Made by a program: the position numbers and the translations under genes. Source: Scolanthus callimorphus (lineage: Eukaryota; Cnidaria; Anthozoa; Actiniaria; Edwardsiidae). Taken from it: a stretch of 64,000 nucleotides of DNA. Location: positions 29,215,951 to 29,279,950 of the forward strand of contig CM066917.1 in the NCBI GenBank assembly GCA_033964015.1, in the 5' to 3' direction. The notes under the pieces were generated by a model that saw only the letters and a list, made by a program, of their open reading frames with translations, was not told the DNA's origin and ran no database searches. Positions 49,501 through 61,500 of the stretch are shown piece by piece; the stretch's first letter is position 1; each line of letters starts with the position of its first letter.

Positions 49501-52500
49501 TCCTTTACAATGGATGATTCAAGCTATAATGAATGCACATGCTTTATGTTGGTTTTTGTATTTGTGTATTTCATGGACCAAGTGCCTTTTTGTATGTGTG
49601 GGTTTTATCCTGGAAGTTGTGTTACATTCCAAATGCATTTTCTAAAAACGTTATTGCCAGGGCTTGGAATTGCACCCTTAATGGAGATTTAAGGATGGAG
49701 ACTGGACATGAGAAGCTAAAAGTCGTCAAATATTAGCTGCTGCCTTCTTTTATTTAAAGCTTAAGGAAGTAGTTGAAGTGATAAACCCCCTGATGGAGAT
49801 GGTCCAAGATGGCAAAGTCTCAGACCAGGTGAGATCTTGATTGTTGTACTTGAAGAAATCATTTAATTTTATAGCAGTGTCCTTCTCTATGATTTATATG
49901 ATTGATTGGACTACAAGGCACTTGATCTAACTGTGACTATCTCCTCTTAATTATTAGCATTATTTTACATGTTGTTGATTGTATTTAATCCTCCTTTAAG
50001 GGTGCCCAGTATATTCAGCTAAAGCATAAGCTGTACCTGAAGTAAGTAAAATGTCATGTTCATTTCTCAATTTAGTAGCCCTAGGCAGCCACTCCTTTGC
50101 TATTGTTTTCATTCAAAATTACGCGTAGAAGTCTCAAAAATCTACAAGCAATGTTTTACACCCGATTTATTGAATTCAGCTAAAGATTTCGCAAAACTTT
50201 CCCAAAATCAACGGATGGAAATGGATGCTTTCTCTAACTCAGCATGTTGTTAAAAAGCTTGTTATCCGGTTTCCTCAATCTGATCCCTCTCTAGCAATTA
50301 GAAAACAGCCTAGCAACAGTTATTGCTGGCTGTAGTACCAATTTAAAATCGACAAAGCTCATTGCAAGCATGCACTGCATGTCGGTAATTGTGTTATGTA
50401 CATTTTACAATTAAGGTAGTGGCTAGGTGGGATACTCACAGTGGAGGTGATTAATAATTCATAGGCATAAACAATAGAATGAAGCTACATGGCATAGTAT
50501 TTTATTTTCACTGCATACCTATTACCGCATCATGGTAAGCTAAGTTATGGGATGTGTCCGCTCCTACCCATGCCCTTGCAATATTCATTGCTGACTATGC
50601 GAAAACCACAGAAAGTGGAAACGTGGAAAAGGAAAGATCGTAAGATGGGATAAAATGATAAGATAGGATTGAATGATAGCTCTTTAAAAGACTTCTCTTT
50701 CCAATACTCAGATTTCCTCTTTAACAAGACAGAGGGTTCTATGGTGCCTCCTTAGCTCAAATATCATTGAAAGATCTATAAGAATGAACTGTTTTCTCCA
50801 AAGCGAACTGTCGTCGTTATTGCTTTACCACGCAAGTACTAGTAAATTGTTGGAAGTAGGTAATAATAAATACTATATGGACTTCTATAGCGCATATGCA
50901 TTTCTGTTCTAAGCGCTTACAATATAACAGTTAAATAGGGTGGCTTCACACTTAGGCTTCGGCTGAACGACAAAGCCAGCAAGAAACATGACGAAAGACC
51001 GCCAAAGCGACTGAAGCGAAGCAATTGCAACCTACAGCCTTCAATCACATCGCACGGCGAATGCAAGTGAGTGACGGTTTTGAGTTTTCGAAAAGGGTAA
51101 GGTACTGTACTTAGATTTAAAGTATACGCTGCGTTATACTTAGATCGTACTTCGGCAGTTGAAGACGCGGCGTAAACATAACTACAAAGTATCTTACTTG
51201 AGCAGTCAACATGGCGTTCACACTGAAAGTAGCCCTAAGCATACTGAAGACCTCCTTACGAGCGTTAGTGTGAACCCACCTAGTATGAAAAGTATGGCGT
51301 CCCCGTCTATGTCACTTGTGCGGCCACAGACGGCTGTGAGAATGGGGCTGTTCCACGTGATTGGATGGAATTAGTATCCGCGTCATTAGGGTAAAGGCAG
51401 GCCGTACAGCGACGCGCAGGTTGAGTCTAACAATCTATGAAAGCGAAACTGTGAAAAGCGGCCTAGAAAACACACCGAAAGGCCAACAAACTCAGGAAAC
51501 TGTCAAAAGCAACGCACTGAAGAAAGGCCAACCATTAACGAGGTAACTAATTTTATGGGAAAACTAAGTGCTCCTTTTGGATAAAACGCAGGGGGTCCTT
51601 TTAATTTCAGGGGGTGTAACCAAGAAGGCGGAATTTTTTTTTTTTTTTTTTTCCCTGAGAGACTGGGTGCAAAGGTAAGGCCACGCCTGTAGTAACTATT
51701 AGTGAGAACCATGTGATCCACCAATTTCCATGCCTTTTCCGAGAGCGTACAGTCAAAGTCGTTAACCAGTGTTAACCAGATTCTCTACCGCCGCTTTGTG
51801 TGTGCTCATTCCATGAGACTTTCAAAAGAGTTAACATCCTCTGAAATGCCTTTCCGGTTATCTCGGGATCGGATCTCACGTCCGGGCGTGTTGAAGAGGA
51901 ACCTCGCCCCAAGGGCGCTTATACGCGTAACAGAACAACATAACTATGTCATGTTCTTCGGGCCCCCGGGGAAATAATCCAACCGGTCATGGAGAAAGCG
52001 CCAGTTCTGGATTTCCGTGAGGGGCCTGCCCCTGTGATTAGTGGAATACATATCAAGAACATTTCGCCAAAAACTGTTGTTTTGTCGACGTTGCAAAACT
52101 TCCTTATTAAGAAATTCCCCCTTACCTTATTTGGATGGTCTGTGAGTACTTTCCCTCATATCTTAGCGAAAAAAAGCAGGAAATCTTACCAAAACTTGCA
52201 GATACTGGAAAAACATCATTTTCCTGGTAGCCATTTTGTTTTTGCCCCCGCCGAGGGACCTGAGACACGTTTTGAACACCACAGGTAACCCGCGCGGATT
52301 TGCCAAAAGAGACGACAACACTTTCTAGATACGAATATGCGATGCCCTGGACTACCACTTGCACATACAATCTGCAAGATGGGAAGCTTAACTGAAAGAG
52401 ACGATTAAGTGTTTGAAGGGATACCATGGCGGATGACAAAATTTTCTCTGAGGGCTATGAAAGCATCCGTTTCATCCTGCGGGACGAGACAGTCGCATAT

Positions 52501-55500
52501 AACCCTAAAAAGCTTACAGAAGTGAAGGAGATGTATTTCTCAAATGTGATGAAATACCCTGCTTCGATAAGGATCGATAACAGACGATATATGCCGCGGC
52601 CTAGGTGTTCTGATGGCTCGGGGCAAAACCAAAGTACGATGCAGGGGAGGTAATTGTATCACGTGACGGACATCAATATACTGCGAGAGCGGAGTTAGAG
52701 CGGCTTACAAAGTCATGGTATAAGAAGGCGCTCACTTTCCAACCGAAGGGCAAAGTATTAAAATGTAAAATAGAGGTAATCCAACTGAAAATCAAAGCAC
52801 ACTCTCGGAAGAAGGGTTAAATAACACATAGTGTTGCCTTTGACCCAGAAGTATGAATCCTGGCAAATAAGACACACAGATGATCCAGCTTGAAAGGGAG
52901 ATCTGTATCCAAAGGTAACAACAACCTCTCGTCGTCACGTTGGCCTGCTTTTAGTGAATTGGCTTACAAAAACATTTTGGAATTCTGATTAAGTTTTGTT
53001 GCCATGGTAACGGTGACTCGCAATCCGCCATATTATAAATAGCAATTCCTTTTTCATGTTTGTACGCTAGTCTTTCTGTAACCTAACTAGATATGTCTTA
53101 ATAAAGACATTTTCCAACAATATCATGTATTACAAAAGCAAGTGAAATAACTTATAATATATATATATTTTTTTCATTTTCTTAAGAAATTCCAAGTTAT
53201 CCAATTAGCTTACCTGAGGATAGTTGTCCTTTATAAATAGATGACAACCTTTAACTTTCACCTTCTCCTGTGCGAGTTAAAGAGGTCTAAATAAAACAAT
53301 CCAAGATAGCCGCCACTCTGGCTACTGAGTCACGTGATAAGCGCCTCCATGGTGACAAACTAGGTTAAAATATAGCTCTTCTTGAAACTATTGTACTAAA
53401 CAATTCCAATAATGATCCATAGTAACATGAGATATGAAGAATAATCCATTTTTTCAGGCAAATGCGTTTTGAGCCATGCCTTAAACCCACTGAGGAGGTC
53501 TCGAAGGCTAAACAGTAAGTGAGAGGCTAAGTATGGTTGGAAAACATTGTCGACCTCTCCCCAAAAGAAGATATCTCCAGCGGTTTTAATAATCGAGAAT
53601 TAAGGCACGATAGAGAGTTATAACAATGGGCGGTAAAGGGGCGTAGTAAAATTTCTACTTGAATTTTTTTTTTTTTTTTTTTTTTTTTCTTCAAATGGCT
53701 CGAAGAAATGCCCTACCCGGACGCCGTCGCGAATGATTCGGTGAGGATCTACATCATGACGGTTAGGCAAATAGGCGGCAAATAGGCAAGAGACTCCCAT
53801 ACTGGTAAGTTACCGTGACCATTCCCGCCTTGAAGAATTTTGGGTCACGAAATTAACCGGAGGGGCCAACGAAGGGTTGGGTTCCCTGTGTGATACTTCA
53901 AACATGAGTATCCGTTGCGTCTTTCTTATTTCTGCGGCAGCCGTTACGCGCGAGATAAAAAACAAAATTACCGCTTGCTTAACAAAAACAAACAAAATGA
54001 TGCGATAACTAAAAGGGAACCCAACCCTTCGTTGACCCCAGCCCTGAACGCGAAGAACAGGGTGGTATAGAACACAGAGCAGGCTCCCCAGGGTCAACGA
54101 AGGGATAAAGGGATAAAGGGTACACAAAAAGTATAGAACTTATAAACCTGACAAATGTTTTCTAAACGACCAGCGGGGTCCCTGTGGTATGGGAAAGCAC
54201 AAAGATACCGTCATTAACAGCCTAGCTGTATGTATCAATAACAATAACAATAACTGGACCTGGTACGTTGACCACCACGCGGCTTCCAAAATGGAGGCAG
54301 CTTTTATGGCAATTTAGTTAGTACAAGGTCTAATAAGATCCAACATCTCCTGGGGATCAGTAAATACCACTGAGCGCGCGCGGATTTAATACGAGCTGCA
54401 GCAAATTTATCGGCCTAAGCATGAGGTTTTTTTTTTTTTTTTTTTAGTATGGCACAAAGGCGCCTCCTGTGTTTCCAACTTGCTATAGCGCCTTAACTGT
54501 CCTTTACGGACCCTATGGTGGATAGGACAGAACAAGAATATGTATGCTGTAATTATACGAGTAAAATAATTAATAATCTTCACAGTTCCCTATCCCCACA
54601 TGGTGAAACGAGATTTAAGTACGCTTGGACACACACAACACTTCTAAGACAGCGCACGCTTGAAGAATGACCACGGATGACACTGCCTATTAAAGTGCGA
54701 AAAACCTACAATGACCCTTTAACGCATGACTAGACTGACTAGATAAGACAATAGCGCTGTTCACGCCGACGTCATATATTGTTGTTAATATGCCAACGAG
54801 AGATCGATTGGTTAACAGAACAAAGGGCGCTATCCAATCTACGGTTGGAACTCATAGCATTACAAAGGCAATGTTGATATACAGTGAATAGCGATATAAA
54901 TCGAGGTCCTGTCTCTTACACCACTACACTTTATAGAACTTGAGAACTAACCACAGAATGATACATCTAAAAAACACTCGTAATTGCAAGCTACACGCAT
55001 AAATTGCAGTCCGTATCTAAGGGATCAGACATTACATCTGTAAACCGCAACTGAAAATTGATACGGATATTTGCGGTTTACAAAATATATACAAACATTT
55101 ACATATACTGTAACTCACTAAAGACTACAGGTGGCGCGTAATTTAAAAATGCGAAAACTCTGTCGAACGAAATATAAGGCAAACCCAGAACCCGGATAAT
55201 CATACAGAAAATTTGAAAGCTGCAAAATTAACGAAACTATATCAGCTCTGACACACGACAAAGGCGGACCTCGATGAGACTTGTGATAACAACTCTATAG
55301 ATCAAAGACCAGTATGTTCAAAGAGCTACGAAATAAAATAAAACAGGCTAGAAATATGTACGTAATAGGGTCAAAACAGTACGAAAGACTAGGCTAACGA
55401 GCAGACCTAAAACAGCTAGATAAACAACAGTGTGTGAAGCAATAAAACAACCGAGCCCTCGCCGATGAACTGGAAATTTAAGTACGATATAATTTCAAAT

Positions 55501-58500
55501 GGCAACTAGTATCCATAATGTAGCGTAAATATTCTCTTCGCCAACCAGCGGTATGCATAATATAGCAGGAATGTACCTTCGTCGAGCGGTATCCATAGAT
55601 ATCCGAACTGTATTCTTCGCCAATTGCGGTATTCAGAGATATATATAGACCTTCGCCTACGAGCGGTACCCAATTTACTCTTCGCAAACATGCGGAATTC
55701 AGAACTATATAGATCCTCGCCTACGAGCGGTATCCGTAAATACATCCAAATACTCTTCGCCAACGAGCGGTATCCAAATAACAAATGATATACTCATCGC
55801 CAACTAGCGGTATCCAATGAGATATAGATCTTCGCCTACGAGCGGTATCCGTAAATACATCCAAATACTCTTCGCCAACGAGCGGTATCCAAATAACAAA
55901 TGATATACTCATCGCCAACTAGCGGTATCCAATGAGATATAGTTCTTCGCCTACGAGCGGTATTCCAAAAGATAAGACATATTTTTGTAGGCCAACTAGC
56001 CGAGTTAACAACGCAAATATATTGAACGTGAAATAACTAAGACTATAGTTACCTCAACCTGTAACGTCTGGAGAGCAGCAGGACAAGTCACGGCTGGAAT
56101 TAGGAGCGACGGGAGCAGGTAAAGAATCCGCCATTATAGATAGGAGCTGGTGTCGGTTGGGAGGCCCAGCAAAAAACCAGGCTTGACCACCCGTTACGCC
56201 GATAACTGACAACGGAACACAGAAGACGCCGGAAATTTAAACTATAGGGGCCGCAAAGCATCATGCACGCCAGTATGCAGCTAACACCGATTGATTGGGC
56301 GATTCCGATAAACTTTCACGATGCGCTAATTAATATGCAGATGAAAATAGCATAGCATATGTAGGTTCCTTCTACCGTGAAGCCTATGAATTATTAATCA
56401 CTCCTTCTGAGTTATCCCTTCTAGCCATGACCTCTCACAAAACAAGTGCCTTGTAAGCACGCATTGCATCCTGGTAGTTTTGTAACATTCCAAAGGCATT
56501 TCTAAACAAACGAAAGCGTCGCTGATAGCTGGAATCGTCCAACGTAGCTAAACAGGGAAATATCAATAGCAGAAACCATGTAAATGGTCCTGGACATGTA
56601 TTCCATCTAAAGTAAGTAGAGCATTCTGACATGTATTTTGTCCTTTCCATTCTGTAGTTACTGCATCAACATTGCATTCTATCTGCGCTTGAAGGCCCAG
56701 CAGACCGCAGTCAAGGACCACCCAGTGATCGCTAGGATAGTGCAATACAGAACTGTGAGTATAGATACAGCTCGGTGGCGCAGTTTTTTTATGCACGGCA
56801 CACTATCTGTGCATACGGTCCCCAGTTCGAACCCCGGACCGTAGCCCCGGACCGTAGCAAGCTTATACCTTTGAATTCCTTTCAAATGGAGCTCTGATAA
56901 GAGAAAGGGGATAAAGTGGTGCAACATGGACCTCAGGTTTGTCAGTGGAATTACTGTTATGAGTTATCCACAAACAATATGGTTACTTAATACTTTTACT
57001 TATTACTTTACTTTTAGTATTATATTTCGCTTTGGATTACCATCTTGACACAGAAGACTGTCCAACGCCCTGCAAAAGTACATCTGCAAGCACAAATATT
57101 TCTTTCAATTTCTGAATGAAGCCACAATAAGGCTGCCTACCTGCAAAATTTTGAGAAATTCGTGTCATCCCTGAAGCGTTTCCATACTTTCTCGAAAGTT
57201 ACAAACTATTTGCGACAATGATTTTACTCTTTTGTGAACCTTTATGGCCTTTTAAGATGCCTAAGTGGTTGAGACGGAAGGCATCAACGGCGTGAGATAT
57301 CAGTGATAGTACAAGCCACTAAAACATTTCAGTGTCCTGTCTGCCTAAACCCTCCGGATCTTTTCCTTTCTACAGCTAATAAAAGAGCTTGAGCCCCTTG
57401 ACATCAAACTTGAAGAAGATGTCAAACGTTTATTAGCCTATAAAAATCACCAGACAGATGAAATCGGTGCCGGAGTACGTGTTCCTGCAAAAGGAACAGA
57501 GCTCAATCGCAAGGTACGAAAACTCTTCTCATCTTCATCGTCGCCATGAGACAATTTGGAGTGACTTCTCATTTTCGCTGTTGTTTTCCAATTTTCTATT
57601 AATAAGATTTTCATTCTCTCATCTAGAAAAAGCGTGACAAGATCGTTAAGAAGAAGAAGAAGAAAGTGTATTCTCTTCTTGGCGACAGTGATGGGAGTGA
57701 TGAAACAGAAGACGAGGTAAGTATACATGTTTGTGCCTGGAAAATGGACCGCGTTGATCATCATCAACTAGCCGAAAAACAATGGATCAATTTGAAAACA
57801 AAGGAAAACGGTGAGCAAAGGCTACCAGTTGATGATGGGCCTGTACATGTAATGCACAGTGGAAAGGTTTTCCCATTCTCCTACTCAGAGCTCCCCGGCT
57901 CGTCACCTCGTGGGAAAGGCTCATTCTCTTACCCAGAGCTCCCCGGCTCGTCTTCTCGTGGGGGAGGCTCTGGTGACAGCCACTGACGCATGCGCGAGAT
58001 TTGATACAGAGCCGTTGAGAGAAAGATCTTTCTGCGCATGCACCAACGTCCAAAACCAGCCAATCAGCAACGGTCCTCAAATGGATGTCACCAGAGCCTC
58101 CCCTGCGAGGAGCGAGCCGGGGAGCTCAGGGTACGAGAATGGGGAAAGGCTCTGGTGACAGCCATTGACGCATGCGTATAAGAAAATGACTTGTTTATGC
58201 CTCAAAATTACTTGTAAAGTAGAAGGCGTAGATTTAAAAGGCAAGTTGCAAACGAATTGTGGTATTATTTACCCAGTTAATGCTGGTTTAATGTACGTGT
58301 GTGCGCCGTTTTAGCTTCCACCGCGAGGTGACTAGCCGGGCTGCTATGTGTACAAGAATGAAGTTTGCCCTTAGGGATCAGTCATTTACATTTGTACCAA
58401 ATCTGATGAGTTAAGTCATCATTTTCCATTATTATTCATCCAAGAAACACCCACCCTCGCTGATTGTCAGTAATTCGATTCAATTGTTTGGGTTTCAAAA

Positions 58501-61500
58501 GGTAACATTCAGATCACTAGTTGAAAAGAAGACCAAAAAGCGAAAGCATTATGAGCAAGATACTCCGGACCCTTTGGCTTACTATGAAGAAATACGACTA
58601 AAGAAGAAGAAAGCAAAAGAAATGAAAGAAATTGCAGCAAGGTAAAGAAAGCCAATGGCGAACAGGGCTTATGGTGGCAGACTATGGTGGAGATTGTGCT
58701 GATGAACTATTGTGTGATGGTTGTGATGATGGTGCAAGTGAAACATTGCGACTATGATGATGGCTCATCCTGATGGGCGTTGAGGTTGGGTCACGATGAT
58801 GAGCCATTATGCTGGGCCATGATGATGGACTATGATGATGGGCCATGATGACTGGTCATCATGATGGGCCATGATGAAGGGCCAAGATGACGGGCCATGA
58901 TGACGGGACATGATGATGGGTCATCATGATGGGCCATCATGATGGGTCATGAGGTTGGGTCACGATGATGAGCTATTATGATGGACCATGATGACAGGCC
59001 ATGATGATGGGTCACGATGATAGGTCATGATGACGGGTCATCATTGAGGTTGGGCGTTGAGGTTGGGTCACGATGATGAGCCATTATGCTGGGCCATGAT
59101 GATGGACTATGATGATGGGCCATGATGACTGGTCATGATGATGGGTCATCATGATGGGCCATGATGATGGGACACGATGACTGGACATGATAATGGTCAT
59201 CATGATGGGCCATCATGATGGGTCATGAGGTTGGGTCACGATGATGAGCCATTATGCTGGGCCATGATGACGGGTCATCATGATGGGCCATGATGATGGG
59301 ACACGATGACTGGACATGATGACGGGCCATGATGACGGGTCATCATGATGGGCCATGATGATGGGACACGTTGACTGGACATGATGATGGTCATCATGAT
59401 GGGTCATGAGGTTGGGTCACGATGATGAGCTATTATAATGGACCATGATGACAGGCCATGATGATGGGTCACGATGATAGGTCATGATGACGGGCCATGA
59501 TGACGGGTCATCATGATGGGTCACAATGATGGGCCACGATGATGGGCCACGATGGCTGGTCATGATGATGGGTCATGAGGTTGGGTCACGATGATGAGCT
59601 ATTATGATGGGCCATGATGATGGGTCACGATGATGAGCTATTATGATGGGCTATGATGACAGGCCATGATGATGGGCCACGATGATAGGTCATGATGAGG
59701 GTCATCATTGAGGTTGGGCGTTGAGGTTGGGTCACGATGATGAGCCATTATGCTGAGCCATGATGATGGACTATGATGATGGGCCATGATGACGGGTCAT
59801 CATGATGGGCCATGATGATCGGCCACGATGACTGGACATGATGGGTCATCATGATGGGCCATCATGATGGGTCATGAGGTTGCGTCACGATGATGAGTTA
59901 TTATGATGGACCATGATGACAGGCCATGATGATGGGTCATGAGGTTGCGTCACGATGATGAGCTATTATGATGGACCATGATGACAGGCCATGATGATGG
60001 GTCACAATGATAAGTCATGATGACGGGTCATCATTGAGGTTGGGCATTGAGGTTGGGTCACGATGATGAGCCATTATGCTGGGCCATGATGATGGACTAT
60101 GATGATGGGCCATGATGACGGGTCATCATGATGGGCAATGATGATGGGACACGATGACTGGACATGATGATGGGCCATGATGATGGGTCATGAGGTTGGG
60201 TCACGATGATGAGCCATTATGCTGGGCCATGATGATGGACTATGATGATGGGCCATGATGACGGGTCATCATGATGGACCATGATGATGGGACACGTTGA
60301 CTGGACATGATGATGGTCATCATGATGGGCGTTGAGGTTGGGTCACGATGATGAGCCATTATGCTGGGCCATGATGATGGGCCATGATGACGGGTCATCA
60401 TGATGGGCAATGATGATGGGACACGATGACTGGACATGATGACAGGCCATGATGATGGGCCATGATGATGGACTATGATGATGGGCCATGATGACGGGTC
60501 ATCATGATGGGACCATGATGATGGGACACGTTGACTGGACATGATGATGGTCATCATGATGGGCCATGATGATGGTCAATGAGGTTGGGTCACGATGATG
60601 AGCTATTATGATGGGCCATGATGACAGGCCATGATGATGGGTCACGATGATAGGTCATGATGATGGGTCATGATGATAGGTCATGATGACGGGTCATCAT
60701 GCCTGACCATGATGATGGTCCATGAGGTTGGTTAACGATGATGAGACATTAAACTGGGCCATGATGATGGACTATGATGACAGGCCATGATGATGGGTCA
60801 GGATGATAGGTCATGATGACGGGTCATGATGACGACCATGATGATGGTCCATGAGGTTGGGTAACGATGATGAGACATTAAACTGGGCCATGATGATGGA
60901 CTATGATGACAGGTCATGATGATGGGTCATCATGATGAACCATAATGATGGGCCATGAGATTGGGTCACAATGATGAGCCATGATGACGGGCCAAGATGA
61001 CGGGCCATTATGATGGGCTATGATGATGGACCATGATGGTGGGCCATGATGATGGGCCATGATGACGGGCAATTATGACGATCCATGATGATGGGCCGTG
61101 ATGACGGTCCATGATGATGGGTCACAATGATGAACCATAATGATGGGCCATGAAATTGGGTCATTGGGCAATTCCAGAAAATAAAGGTACCCTCCCCACA
61201 GACGGCACTAGTTTTTGACCCCCCCATGCATCCAGAATTTCCAAAATGGTTTACCCCCTCCCCCCCATACATATAGAATTCCGGGCAGGTTAAAGAAATC
61301 CAGCTTCGAAAACTCCCCTTGCAATCAGAATTCCGTGCTCTTAACCCCCCTATCCCCCCCCCCCATCCCATCGGAATGTCCAAATGCTGCCCGTGGGGGG
61401 GGGGGGTACCTTTATTTTCTGGAATTGCCCATTAGGGTAACGTAAGTATTAACATGTTATCTCTTACCAAACAGGTTGGCTCACAAACCAAAACATGAGA

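Noticed and set aside
56435..56650. Minus-strand frame ending YQRRFRLFRNAFGMLQNYQD
   Set aside because: Looks protein-like, but part of it resembles repeat sequence on the plus strand near 49621, and it lacks a supported exon structure next to UTP3 exon 14.
60240..61383. Long minus-strand open frames rich in HHGPSSWP and IIMSS
   Set aside because: They arise from the 12-bp minisatellite, whose period is a multiple of three; no start context, domain or splice support.
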